Assembly: GCA_958439725.1 (NCBI GenBank)
Contig: CAUBWJ010000021.1
Location: 1 to 37,560, forward strand
Length of the DNA stretch: 37,560 bases
Source of the DNA: an uncultured Muribaculaceae bacterium
GTDB lineage: Bacteria; Bacteroidota; Bacteroidia; Bacteroidales; Muribaculaceae
Reading direction: 5' to 3'
The notes below the pieces were generated by a model. It searched no databases. It was not told the DNA's origin and worked only from the letters and a program-made list of their open reading frames with translations. A program made the position numbers and the translations under genes. This document shows, piece by piece, positions 16,579 through 25,852 of this stretch (positions within the stretch are counted from its first letter, which is position 1; each line of letters begins with the position of its first letter).

Positions 16579-16820
16579 GATGAGGGGGCTGTGATAACGG
16601 TCCATCTGGGTCGTCGCTTGCGGGTTCGGCTCCTACCATCTGAACCGTTCTGACAGCCCCCTCGCCATCCGGAGTGGTTGTCCGGAATCCAACGCTTTTG
16701 TGGCGTCGCGCTCTCCGAGGCTCGCCGCAGTGGGAAAGGAGGCGTTGCTTTTCCGATGGCTTACGCGCATCGGTTGTAAAGAAATCGCTCCTCCGGAGCT
16801 CCGAGGGGATATGGGGGAGG
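16579..16820. repeat. Structured convergent intergenic tract with a long inverted repeat
   Basis: The 20-base arms at 16582-16601 (GAGGGGGCTGTGATAACGGT) and 16644-16663 match as an inverted repeat with two mismatches, including 11 perfect outer pairs. Between them CCATCTG occurs twice in direct order (16602-16608 and 16636-16642). Further hairpins follow: two TCCGGA palindromes (16668-16673 and 16681-16686), AACGC/GCGTT (16691 and 16742), CCGATG/CATCGG (16753-16758 with 16768-16773), and a CGGAGCTCCG palindrome near 16795-16804. It separates the Lrp gene from the convergent receptor gene. It may be a bidirectional terminator or a dispersed repeat; no coding is credible. Confidence 0.5.
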
Positions 16821-18683
16821 TCAGAGGTGGAGGTTGAAGCCGGCGAGGGCGGTGAAGCCGGGCATGGGGTAGCCGCGGTTTATGGTGTAGCGGGCGTCGG
16901 TGATGTTCTCGAGGCGGGTGAAGAGGGAGAGGTTGCGGCAGACGTCCCATGTCAGCTTGAGGTTGAGAAGGGCGTAATTCTGATTTTTGATGTCGGCGGC
17001 GACGTAGAGCCCTCCGACTCCTTTCAGATCAGCGTCGACATGCAGAAAATCCCAGGGTTTCCATTGCACGCCGAGATAATACTGGTTGCGTGGCGCGCCT
17101 ACGAGATTGGTCAGCGAGGTGTGGAGGTAGCTGTAGGTCGCCGACAGCCAGAGATTGTCCGCGGGATGGCTGTGGGCAGCCAGTTCAATACCTTTGTTTA
17201 TGAAACGGCCGGTGTTCTGGTTCTTCTGGTCGACGGTCTGAATCATATTGTGGCCATTGCTGTAATAGCCTGTGATTTCTGCCGAGAAATAGCGTGAGAA
17301 TGCTTTGCCAACGGAAATCTCATAGTTGGTCATTTTCTCAGGCTGGAGGTCGGGATTGGCCATGCGGTAGAGATACAGCTCGCGGAACGAGGGATTGCGG
17401 TACCCTACGGCCAGATTGCCTTTCACGGTCCAGTCGAGCCCCGGATTTAACGAGAAGCCGAACTGCGGAACCCACTGGGTGTCGAACTTGTTGCTGTTGG
17501 CCATACGCAGACCTCCGTTGACATTCAGAAGGTTGTCAAGAAATGTCTGGGAAAGGGTGAGGTAGGGAGAGTATTCCACGATGCTTTTCCGTGAGATAGT
17601 GCTCATGGAGCCTTCTGTGTGGTGATTTCCGCCGGAAACGGGAATCTCGCCCGAATAGGAATCAAAATCAAATCCTACGGTGGCCGAGGCATTTTTCCAC
17701 GGACGGAAATTCTCGTAGAGGATTACTCCCAGACGGTCGTCCTTGCTGTGGAAATGCCGGGGATCGTCCACGAAATGGTTCCCGTAATTGTAATACACAC
17801 GGGCCGAGCCGGATAGGGCGCCATAGGTGTTGGTGACCGTGGCGGCGGCTTCTCCGCGGGTTATGTTCTGGTGGTAGATGTCGGTGGATTCCGGGTCTGA
17901 CAGCCGGGGATATATCGGGTCGTTGCCCCGGAAGTTCATCAGGGTGTAATCCAGATAGCCGCGCCAGTGGTCAGAGAAATCGTATCCGATTTTGGCATAG
18001 CCGTCGGCCTGCTTGAAGTCGAAATTGTCCACATTGCCGTCGGTGCGGTTGTAGGACAGCGAGACGAGCGAGGAAAAGCGGCCGTGGCGCACGGTGTTTG
18101 TCAGCGAAGAGAGCCAGGTATTATATGAGCCGTATTGCGACTGGAGGGTGGTGCGGACACCGTCGGAGACTGCGTTTTTTGTGATTACGTTGATGGTTCC
18201 GGCCATGGCGTTGGAGCCGTAGAGGACAGATCCGGGGCCACGCAGCACCTCCACGCGGTCCACGTATTCCTTGTCGTAGAAATCGGCTATGTGGTGTGAG
18301 TAGATGCCGGCGAACTGGGGCTGCCCGTCGACCATCATCAGCACGGCGCTCGCGCGGTCGCCGCCCACGCCACGGAGCTTGATATGGCCCGCTCCTCCGT
18401 TGCTCACGCCGAAACCGAAGATGCTGCGCTGCGACACAAACAGGCTCGGCACCATGCCGGAAATGGCTGAAAGCACCTGCGTCTGCCCCGTGGCTTCAAG
18501 CTGACGGTTGCCGACTACAGAAACGGTGTAGGGCAGCAGCCGCTGCGGCACCACACTGTTCGTTCCGGTAACCACAACCTCGTCCAGTAACTTCGCGGTG
18601 TCGGGTAGTTCAGTGCCCGAGGCATTAACGGTCGAAAAAATCAGGGCCGAAGCTAAGGCCGTTACAGTTACCGAGGCTTTCAT
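16821..18683 (-). CDS. TonB-dependent outer-membrane receptor
   Basis: This 620-residue receptor has a signal peptide (about residues 1-21). A TonB-box-like start follows (LLDEVVVTGTNSV), then a plug domain (TVSVVGNRQLEATGQTQVLS, with EVLRGPGSVLYGSNAMAGTINVIT) and a 22-strand barrel ending in the aromatic-tail sequence TALAGFNLHL. It lacks the N-terminal carboxypeptidase-like domain of SusC proteins, so it resembles siderophore, heme or cobalamin receptors. It overlaps the upstream DUF362 gene by one base (TAATG), indicating translational coupling. The ligand is unknown; metal-chelate uptake is the family expectation. Confidence 0.92.
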   Translation of the reverse strand: MKASVTVTALASALIFSTVNASGTELPDTAKLLDEVVVTGTNSVVPQRLLPYTVSVVGNRQLEATGQTQVLSAISGMVPSLFVSQRSIFGFGVSNGGAGHIKLRGVGGDRASAVLMMVDGQPQFAGIYSHHIADFYDKEYVDRVEVLRGPGSVLYGSNAMAGTINVITKNAVSDGVRTTLQSQYGSYNTWLSSLTNTVRHGRFSSLVSLSYNRTDGNVDNFDFKQADGYAKIGYDFSDHWRGYLDYTLMNFRGNDPIYPRLSDPESTDIYHQNITRGEAAATVTNTYGALSGSARVYYNYGNHFVDDPRHFHSKDDRLGVILYENFRPWKNASATVGFDFDSYSGEIPVSGGNHHTEGSMSTISRKSIVEYSPYLTLSQTFLDNLLNVNGGLRMANSNKFDTQWVPQFGFSLNPGLDWTVKGNLAVGYRNPSFRELYLYRMANPDLQPEKMTNYEISVGKAFSRYFSAEITGYYSNGHNMIQTVDQKNQNTGRFINKGIELAAHSHPADNLWLSATYSYLHTSLTNLVGAPRNQYYLGVQWKPWDFLHVDADLKGVGGLYVAADIKNQNYALLNLKLTWDVCRNLSLFTRLENITDARYTINRGYPMPGFTALAGFNLHL

Positions 18684-19672
18684 TATCGGGCAGCAGGTTT
18701 TTTACCGGTGACGTCGATAAGCTCGTATTTTCTTGTTCCCAGACCAATCTTCTCGGCATAGTCAACGGTGTGGGTGCCGTGGCGGCTGTTGATGCGCTCG
18801 ATCAGGGGCTCGCTGTTGTCGCCTTCCGTCGACCCGTGGTTGAAGACGAGGTCGAGGCAGGCTTTGTCGAGAGCCACGGGATCAAGCGAGGCGAGGATGC
18901 CTATATCCTTCATTTCAGGTGCATGAGGATTGCCGTCGCAGTCACAGTCAACCGAAAGATTGTTCATGACGTTGATATAAACAATGCCTTTCTTGCCTTT
19001 GAAATAGTCGTGGACCGACTGTGCGGCTCCGGCCATTGACTCCAGGAATCCGTCCTGACCGTTGGCGGGACGTTCAAAAGCTTTACTTGCCTCGGCAAAG
19101 CGGCCGGCGGTATGGATGAGACCTTTGCCATCGGCCGATGCCACTCCGATGCTCTGGTTTTTCAGAACGCCGCCAAAGCCACCCATGGCATGGCCTTTGA
19201 AGTGGGCGAGGTTGATCATGAAATCGTAGTCGGCGAGGTGGGCGCCTACCAGATTGTCGGCGAAATAGGTGGAGTCGCGCATGGGAAGCTTCATGTCACC
19301 GTCGGCGTCCATGATGTCGACCACGGCTATTTTGCCATAGCCGCGCTCTTCTATGGCGCGGCGGTGAGCCTCGGTGTTGGAGCGGTTGCCGTGATAGGCG
19401 GTGTTGCACTCAACGATGGTTCCGTTCACATCTTTCACAAGCTTGCCGATGAGTTCGGGACGGAGATGGTTGCTCTTTGCTGATTCTCCGGTGCTGATTT
19501 TAACAGCTACTTTTCCTTCGGGCTTGACTCCCAGAGTCCGGAACATGTCGAGTAATGCATCGGGAGTTATCTCGGAAGTGAAATAGACTTTTGCCGGTTC
19601 GGAACCGGTCTGGGCCACTGCCGGCATCATGGCCAGGCAGATTGCAGCTATCGATAATACACGTTTAAGCAT
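18683..19672 (-). CDS. Exported DUF362-domain protein
   Basis: This 329-residue protein starts with a signal peptide (MLKRVLSIAAICLAMMPAVAQ). The DUF362 fold follows, with VKISTGESAKSNHLRPELIG, the LAHFKGHAMGGFGGVLKNQSIG core and a C-terminal stretch on DPVALDKACLDLVFNHG. DUF362 proteins are poorly understood. Some carry ferredoxin modules, but no 4Fe-4S cysteine motif is visible here; the only cysteine pattern is SVDCDCDGNPHAPEMK. It is the first gene of a two-gene operon with the TonB receptor, whose ATG overlaps its stop. A periplasmic step in handling the imported ligand is an inference. Confidence 0.85.
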   Translation of the reverse strand: MLKRVLSIAAICLAMMPAVAQTGSEPAKVYFTSEITPDALLDMFRTLGVKPEGKVAVKISTGESAKSNHLRPELIGKLVKDVNGTIVECNTAYHGNRSNTEAHRRAIEERGYGKIAVVDIMDADGDMKLPMRDSTYFADNLVGAHLADYDFMINLAHFKGHAMGGFGGVLKNQSIGVASADGKGLIHTAGRFAEASKAFERPANGQDGFLESMAGAAQSVHDYFKGKKGIVYINVMNNLSVDCDCDGNPHAPEMKDIGILASLDPVALDKACLDLVFNHGSTEGDNSEPLIERINSRHGTHTVDYAEKIGLGTRKYELIDVTGKKPAAR

Positions 19673-19720
19673 AGCGGGTTTTATTTTGAAGGTTACAATT
19701 TCAGCATATTATGACTGCTG

Positions 19721-19728
19721 CAAAAATA
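19721..19728 (-). promoter_or_regulatory. Bacteroidota -7 box for the DUF362-receptor operon
   Basis: On the minus strand this reads TATTTTTG followed by CA, matching TAnnTTTG. It lies about 50 bases before the DUF362 start. The -33 position falls inside the inverted repeat at 19748-19771. Confidence 0.6.
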
Positions 19729-19747
19729 ATAAACATCATGCAATGGC

Positions 19748-19771
19748 CACTTACCATTATAGGGGTAAGTG
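19748..19771. promoter_or_regulatory. Perfect inverted repeat, likely operator
   Basis: CACTTACC (19748-19755) and GGTAAGTG (19764-19771) are perfect 8-base arms with an 8-base spacer. The repeat covers the expected -33 region of the DUF362-receptor promoter, an ideal place for a repressor or activator. TTACCAT recurs in direct order at 19772-19778 and 19827-19833, and TTACCG at 19800. The regulator is not known. Confidence 0.6.
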
Positions 19772-19967
19772 TTACCATAATTACTGAATGACGCCTTCGT
19801 TACCGTTTGTTACGCTTTAGTGGTTCTTACCATGTGTTCTGAACCATCCGGCCACGAAGCACGTGGTTTAATAATCAGGATCTTGTGCTACATTATAGGA
19901 AATTTAACCGATTGTTGTAGGAAAATTGAGGGTGTTTATTTCATTTTGGTACATTTAGCGGGGGAGT

Positions 19968-21117
19968 TCAGTCGGCGCGGAGGGTGAGGGCGATGGTGTC
20001 GCCGGGCTTTGTGGGGAGGGCCAGCAGGCCGTTTGCCTCGGGAAGAGAGGGGGCAGCGGTAATGGCGGCGGGGCTGACTTCGGCGCCGTTGACTGCTGTT
20101 ACGCTGTGACCTTTGGGGATGGCTATGCGCAACTGGGCGCCTTTTTCGGAGCGGACTGTGATGTTGCTGACTGTGCCGTCGGTCTTGCGGGCCGAAACGA
20201 GGAAGGCGCCCATGGCGCGGAGGTTGTCGAAGCCCACGTTGTCCCATGAGGCGCGTATGGCGGGGAACACGCGAATCACTCCGGTATGGCTCTGCAAAAG
20301 CATCTCCTGAATGCCGGCGGCGTTGAAGGCAAACTTCATCAGCGCGGTGTCGTAATTGGTCATGTCGGAGAACCATGCGTCGATTGAATTGTCGAACACC
20401 TCCGGGCTTGAACTTATGGGGAGGCGGCGCACGCCCTTGTCATCCACAGCGGAAATCTGCTCCAGATACGTTGCAATGTCCTTCATGAACGGATAGGCGC
20501 GCTGGGCAAGGAAAGCCGAATCGGCCGAGTATTTCCAGTGCAGGTAGAAGTGCTGTCCGAGCCATGCGCCTACGGTGGGTGACATGGAATACTGTATCCA
20601 GCCGCCCAGAGGTTTGCCGTCAAGCGTGCATACGCCCGGCACATTCATGCCGTCGGTGCCGAAGTAGGTGCGGGTATATTTCTTGTAGGTGTCACGCTGG
20701 TTCCAGAGGGTGTTGAGATATCCCAGACCTTCGTCGAGGTGATTGCCGGTGTATGCTGGCCAGTAGCTGAGCTGGGTGTTGAGGTCGTGGTGGTAGTCGC
20801 CTTTCCATGGGGGAAGGAGCCCGTTGTCGGCCGTCCACACCGCCTGCAGCGAAATAGGTGACGAGTGGGGGCGTGACGCGGAACCGAACTTGTACATTTC
20901 GTTGTCGTACTGCTTTTGCAACACCGTGTCGGGGAGCGATACCGACGACTGCGCGTAGTAATTGTCCCAGTATTTCATGTGGTCGGCATAGTCGGCGTGG
21001 ATGCCGCGATCAAGCGCGCGGCGCGTCACCGCCGCGCACTGGAAGCGGGCCGCTGTTTCAGCAGCCTGTAAGGATGGCAGCTGCCACAGCCATTGAAAAA
21101 ATGAGTCGTTTCGTGAT
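19968..21117 (-). pseudogene. Degraded GH95-like alpha-L-fucosidase gene
   Basis: The open frame (a 353-residue product from GTG 21029) matches the (alpha/alpha)6 catalytic and C-terminal parts of GH95 enzymes: SPISLQAVWTADNGLLPPW, DLNTQLSYWPAY, SSSPEVFDNS with the likely acid Glu, and IQEMLLQSHTG. Family members are near 780 residues. The N-terminal beta-domain is missing. Just upstream, in another frame, 21060-21117 encodes a lipoprotein signal (TKRLIFSMAVAAAILTGC) whose first codon is ATC instead of ATG and which runs into TGA. Around 20311-20325 the text jumps from NYDTALMKFAFNAA to GIQEMLL, skipping what is usually about 200 residues. It therefore looks like a remnant with a lost start, a frameshift and two deletions. 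It directly follows the DUF5107 gene. Confidence 0.7.
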
Positions 21118-21128
21118 ATGACGGGAGG

Positions 21129-24100
21129 TTAGTGGGTGTTGATTTCGGTGAGGAAGGAGGAGAGGGCATGGAGTCCCTGATGGTTGGAATCCATATCTTT
21201 TCCTTCAGCCATGTAGCGGGCGCTGCGGGAGGAGTCGCCGAGGCCGGCGTAACCGAGCGCCAGCATGTAGAGGCAGTGGATACGGTTCATGTCGTCGAGG
21301 CTTCCGTCCCACACCTGGAGGTCGGGAAGGCTCACGGCGAAGTAGTCCATCACCACCTTGTCGTGGAAATGCTGCTTGCCGTAATCAACCAGGCGGTTGA
21401 AGCGCGAACGGGCACGGGCCTCATCGCCGAGAGCGCGGAAGGCCATGCCGGCATAGAATATCTTGTCGGGCTTGGCGTCGTTGTAATACATGGCGGCAGC
21501 GGGTTCGGTGGGGCCTTCGGTGGCTTTCAGGAAACAGTCGCGGGCTTTCTCCTCGTTGCCGAGCGCGCGGTGGCATATCCCCGCCAGATAATGGAAATCG
21601 TTGTCCTGGGCATTGATGAGCTTGCCCTCGCCGAGATTATGGGGATAGACAAGGCACTCCTCGAGGAGGGGCAGCGCGTCGGTGTAGCGTCCACGGGACA
21701 TCGCTTCCTTGGCAAGCTCCACGCGCGCGGTCTGATACTGGGCGGGAACCTTGCCCTCGCCACCTTCCCAGGGATGGAACTGGCGGGAGTCAATCAGTCT
21801 GATTGCCTCGCTGTAACGGCCCGTGAGATTGAGCAGAGTGGCTTCTTCGAGCACGAGGTCGTCGCGCTGCTGTATCAGCGCGGGATATTTACGCAGGAAA
21901 TCGAGGCGCCACTGATGGGGACGCTGCAGCTTCTTGTAAAGCTGGTCGAGCTCCATGAGCACACGTGAGTCGGTAGGGTCAAGCTCAAATGCACGTTCCA
22001 TCGCAGTGACGGCTCGTGTGGCGTCGTTGAGCTTATTGTAATAGATGAGGCCGAGGTTGCGCCATGTGGTGGGGTAGGCCGGGTCGAGCCGTGAGGCACG
22101 TTCCCAGTATTCAAGAGCGAGGTCATACTGGCGTTTGTCGTAGAAGAGATTGCCGAGATAGTGGCAGGCGCGGGCGTCATCCGGATTTGCCTCAAGGGCA
22201 GCGCGCAGAGCCAGGATTGCTTCAAGACGGTTGGGGAAAACCATGTCGGGAGAGCCTGCGGCGCCCTTGGCAAATGCTTCGGAGGCTCCTGCGGCGTCAC
22301 CAGCCGACAGGCGGGCATATCCGAGATAATACCATGTCATTGGAGTGATGGCATCGTGCTCTATGGCGGTTTTCCATACGGCTTCGGCTTCGGCCGTCAG
22401 ACCGGCATCGCTGAAGTCAAGAGCTATTTCGTCGTAATTGTGGGGATTTCCATGCATGAGCGAGGCCATGCGGGATGTATCGCCGAGCAAAGCCATGCAA
22501 CCGTAATTAAACAGGTCGTCTCCGAGGGTTTCACGGCAGAACTCCCGGGCCTCGGTATCGCGGCCGAGACGCATAAGTATGGCGGCGCGGAGTGCGCGGG
22601 CCTTTGAGCTGCGCCAGTTTCTGGCAAGTGAGCGGTCGATCTCATGCAGAGCTTCCTCGAAGTCGCCGCGGCGGCAGCTTATTTTGGCGCATTCAAAGTA
22701 AGCGGCATCCTGCCATGCGCCGTTCCAGGTGGCTTTGTAGAAGCGGTCGTAAGCCTCATTGAAGCGACCCTGATATTTCAGCGCGAGTCCGAGATTGTAG
22801 ATAGGCTCGCCGTCGTAGGGGTTGGGGTTGCGTTTCTGTAGTATCTTCACGGCGCGGGAGAGATAGCCTTCGGCTTTGTCGAAACGTCCCTTGCGGATGT
22901 ACCATAAGCCCAAAGCATTGTTGCAGCGCACATCGTCGGGGTCGCGGCGCAGGCCTTCCTCATAATAATCGACAGGCGAGTAAGTGGCGTGGCGATACTG
23001 CTCAAGATGTAGGCCGGTGAGATAGAGCTGTTCCACGGTCTTGATCTGAGCCGGGAGCAGAGCGGCTTCGGCGGCGTCGGGGATGGGACGAATTTCGTCG
23101 GGCTCGCTTTCCCATGTGAGCACTTTTCGACCGTTGCGGGTGATTTCAAATGTGAGGTAGCTGAGCGAAAGTCCGTCGGCATCGATACCGCGGGTAAATA
23201 CCTCCTCAGGCGATACAGCGGTATGTTCGGTAAAAATTACGCGACCATCGCGTGTGCGCAGCGTCATATCTATCTCCTGACGGCTTGTGGCGAAAACACG
23301 CAGCTGTATCTTGCCGTCGCCATCCGGCTCTATGTTCATCAACAGATCTTTGGTGGCGTTCTTCACGGCACCGAGTTCGCGGTAGGGAAGGAAATACTGG
23401 GTGAACTCCTTCTCTTCGTAGGGCATGAGCCATGTGAAGTCGGGCTGGTTTTCGGTGAAGACGCCGGCCATAAGCTCGATGTAAGGGCCGTCGTTGTCGG
23501 TGAGGCAGCGGTCCCACGCACGGCCGAAGTCGCCGTTGCCCCATGTCCACTGTTTCTTTCCGGGCGACACATGGTGGGAAGCCACATGAAGCATTCCGGC
23601 CTGTGTATCGCATTCGTATCCGCCTTCGAAGTCATAGCGGGAGTTGACTCCCATGTATGATGTGGGGACGGGGATGTTCTTGTAATTGGCTATGTCGACA
23701 CCGGCGGAGTAATCCACTTTGTAGTAGGTGCCCGTGGCGATAGGGAATGAGGAGACGGCACGCTTGCCATGGTCGAACACGGCGTTGATGTCTGGCGGGA
23801 AAACGGAGCGGTAATGCTCGTTGACATGTACGGCGGGATTGGCCCACCAGAGGAATGTCTGGGGCATGTCGGTGCGGTTGTAGAGCACGCCCTTTATCTC
23901 CAGATACGCACAGCCGGGGCGGAGGGTGAAGCCTGCCGTTCCGCGCTGATGAAACATCCGCTCCATTTCGTTGACCCACACGGTCACGGAGCCGTCGGCG
24001 TTTTCCTCTATAGTGGAATCAACCTCCATATATGTGGAAGGGCGATGGTGCTGGGGCCAGTTGAACTCGATACCGCCCGAAATCCACGGGCCGGCGAGGC

Positions 24101-24407
24101 CCACGAGCGCGGGCTTTATGACATGGTTGTAGTAAACGAAGTGGCGCTGACGGATTTTGTCGTAGGCCATCTGCACGCGGCCTCCCAGTTCGGGGAGAAT
24201 CATCATTTTGATATACTCGTTTTCCAGGAACACGGCATGCCACTCATGGTCGGTCTTTTCGTCGGCCACCGACTCTATCACGGGATAGGGATAGACTACA
24301 CCGCTTGAGCCTTGATAGACACGCTTTTCAAGGAATATGGGGTTCTTTTCGGGTTTCCCAACCTCGTATGTGGGAATCACTACGGTTTCTTTCCAGGCTT
24401 TTACCAT
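21129..24407 (-). CDS. DUF5107 and tetratricopeptide-repeat protein
   Basis: This 1092-residue protein has no signal peptide and is probably cytoplasmic. Residues about 1-440 are the DUF5107 domain, beta-rich and aldose-epimerase-like in flavour (MMILPELGGRVQMAYDKIRQ, SGGIEFNWPQHHRPSTYMEV). Residues about 470-1080 are many TPR units (for example GLWYIRKGRFDKAEGYLSRA and NLGLIYYNKLNDATRAVTAM). Such proteins occur beside glycoside hydrolases and sugar transporters in Bacteroidota, and a sugar-binding or sugar-converting role is suspected but unproven. It starts 13 bases after the MFS gene and is the third gene of the GH2 operon. Confidence 0.85.
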   Translation of the reverse strand: MVKAWKETVVIPTYEVGKPEKNPIFLEKRVYQGSSGVVYPYPVIESVADEKTDHEWHAVFLENEYIKMMILPELGGRVQMAYDKIRQRHFVYYNHVIKPALVGLAGPWISGGIEFNWPQHHRPSTYMEVDSTIEENADGSVTVWVNEMERMFHQRGTAGFTLRPGCAYLEIKGVLYNRTDMPQTFLWWANPAVHVNEHYRSVFPPDINAVFDHGKRAVSSFPIATGTYYKVDYSAGVDIANYKNIPVPTSYMGVNSRYDFEGGYECDTQAGMLHVASHHVSPGKKQWTWGNGDFGRAWDRCLTDNDGPYIELMAGVFTENQPDFTWLMPYEEKEFTQYFLPYRELGAVKNATKDLLMNIEPDGDGKIQLRVFATSRQEIDMTLRTRDGRVIFTEHTAVSPEEVFTRGIDADGLSLSYLTFEITRNGRKVLTWESEPDEIRPIPDAAEAALLPAQIKTVEQLYLTGLHLEQYRHATYSPVDYYEEGLRRDPDDVRCNNALGLWYIRKGRFDKAEGYLSRAVKILQKRNPNPYDGEPIYNLGLALKYQGRFNEAYDRFYKATWNGAWQDAAYFECAKISCRRGDFEEALHEIDRSLARNWRSSKARALRAAILMRLGRDTEAREFCRETLGDDLFNYGCMALLGDTSRMASLMHGNPHNYDEIALDFSDAGLTAEAEAVWKTAIEHDAITPMTWYYLGYARLSAGDAAGASEAFAKGAAGSPDMVFPNRLEAILALRAALEANPDDARACHYLGNLFYDKRQYDLALEYWERASRLDPAYPTTWRNLGLIYYNKLNDATRAVTAMERAFELDPTDSRVLMELDQLYKKLQRPHQWRLDFLRKYPALIQQRDDLVLEEATLLNLTGRYSEAIRLIDSRQFHPWEGGEGKVPAQYQTARVELAKEAMSRGRYTDALPLLEECLVYPHNLGEGKLINAQDNDFHYLAGICHRALGNEEKARDCFLKATEGPTEPAAAMYYNDAKPDKIFYAGMAFRALGDEARARSRFNRLVDYGKQHFHDKVVMDYFAVSLPDLQVWDGSLDDMNRIHCLYMLALGYAGLGDSSRSARYMAEGKDMDSNHQGLHALSSFLTEINTH

Positions 24408-24420
24408 ACTATATGTTCAA

Positions 24421-25845
24421 TCAGAAGTCAGTAGATATGATTTGGGTTTGGTTGTCGGCAACAAGTTCTTTTTCAAGTTCCTCAAGGCTCTTGCCTTTGG
24501 TCTCGGGGAGACGCAGGCTGAAGAATATGAATCCGGCGGCGCATATTCCGGCGTAAATCCAGAATGTGCCGTAGCTTCCGAGGGCAGTGTTGAGCAGCGG
24601 GAAGGTATATGTGAGGGTGAACGATGCCGTCCAGAGCGCGAAAGTGCAGACGGCCACAGCCACGGCCCTCACGCGGTTGGGGAACAGTTCGGCGATGAGC
24701 ACCCAGGTGACAGGACCGAGAGTCATGGCGTAGCACGCTATGGCTGCAACCACAAGAATCACCATGAAGAAACCGGTGATGTGCATGAAATAGCATGTGC
24801 CGAGCACGGCATAGATCAGAGCGAGGCCGCCCGCTCCGATGAGCATCAGTTTCTTGCGTCCCAGCCTGTCGACGGAGTAAATGGCAGCGAATGTAAACAC
24901 CACGTTGGTGATGCCGGTAAGAACAATGTTGAACAGCATCTCGCCAAGGTCATATCCTGCATTGGAGAATATTTCCTGGGCATAGTTGAATATCACGTTT
25001 GTTCCGCACCACTGCTGGAATACGGCTATGCAGATGCCAAGGGTGATTACCATGGCGTAAGGACGCGTGAAAAGGGCGCGCAGGCCGCTCTTTGCGGCAT
25101 TTCCGGCCGTGTGGTCTATGGCCGCCATCTCGCTGCGGGCATAGCCTTCGCCACCTATCCGGGCGAGAATCGTGGTAGCGGCTGCTTTGCGTCCGCGCAA
25201 GGCTAGCCAACGGGGACTTTCGGGAATGAAAAGCGCCAGAAACAGGAACAGCGCGGCGGGGAAGGCGGCGCTCCAGAACATCCACCTCCAGCCCCACAGC
25301 ACATTCCAGGAGTCGGGGGCCGGAACGGTGGTTCCTGCAGGCATCGGCTCGGCTATCAGATAGTTTACAATCTGAGCGCCGAGAATACCGAGTACGATCG
25401 TGAGCTGGTTGAGCGATACGAGGCGTCCGCGTATGCTGCCGGGAGCCACCTCGGCAATATACATCGGCGAAAGTCCCGAAGCCAGACCTATGGCTATGCC
25501 GCCTACAAAGCGGGCGGTGAGGAAGAGCGTAAAGGTGTTGAATGCACCGGTGGCGTAGGCCGACATCAGAAAGATGAGGGCCGAGATGAGGAGCAGGGGA
25601 CGGCGCCCTATGCGGTCGGCAAGCGAGCCGCATACCATGGCTCCGACAAGGCATCCGGCAAGGGCTATGCTCATGGCGAGGCCCTGCTGGCCGGGATTAT
25701 CGCTGATACCGAAGAAGGCTTCGTAAAATGGCTTGGCGCCACCGATAACCACCCAGTCGTAGCCGAAGAGCAGGCCGCCCATGGCCGAGATAAGGCAGAT
25801 GAAATAAATGAAGCCCCGGTTGTAATCTGTTTTTACTGAATCCAT
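24421..25845 (-). CDS. Sugar porter of the major facilitator superfamily
   Basis: This 474-residue inner-membrane protein has about 12 helices. It shows the sugar-porter signatures: GGLLFGYDWVVIGGA in helix 1, GSLADRIGRRPLL after helix 2, ARFVGGIAIGLASGLSPMYI, PESPRWLALRGR after helix 6, and DRLGRKKLMLIG after helix 8. It resembles XylE/GalP-type proton symporters. It starts 7 bases after the GH2 stop and ends 13 bases before the DUF5107 gene, so it probably imports the sugar released by the GH2 enzyme. The exact sugar is not readable from sequence. Confidence 0.93.
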   Translation of the reverse strand: MDSVKTDYNRGFIYFICLISAMGGLLFGYDWVVIGGAKPFYEAFFGISDNPGQQGLAMSIALAGCLVGAMVCGSLADRIGRRPLLLISALIFLMSAYATGAFNTFTLFLTARFVGGIAIGLASGLSPMYIAEVAPGSIRGRLVSLNQLTIVLGILGAQIVNYLIAEPMPAGTTVPAPDSWNVLWGWRWMFWSAAFPAALFLFLALFIPESPRWLALRGRKAAATTILARIGGEGYARSEMAAIDHTAGNAAKSGLRALFTRPYAMVITLGICIAVFQQWCGTNVIFNYAQEIFSNAGYDLGEMLFNIVLTGITNVVFTFAAIYSVDRLGRKKLMLIGAGGLALIYAVLGTCYFMHITGFFMVILVVAAIACYAMTLGPVTWVLIAELFPNRVRAVAVAVCTFALWTASFTLTYTFPLLNTALGSYGTFWIYAGICAAGFIFFSLRLPETKGKSLEELEKELVADNQTQIISTDF

Positions 25846-25852
25846 ATCTTAG

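Noticed and set aside
16611..16642. tRNA-like T-arm sequence (GGGTTCGGCTCC)
   Set aside because: The T-stem does not pair properly and no acceptor, anticodon or D-arm can be drawn around it.
16633..16950. 105-codon minus-strand frame rich in Pro, His and Arg
   Set aside because: It overlaps the end of the TonB-receptor gene in another frame and spans the hairpin tract; not credible coding.
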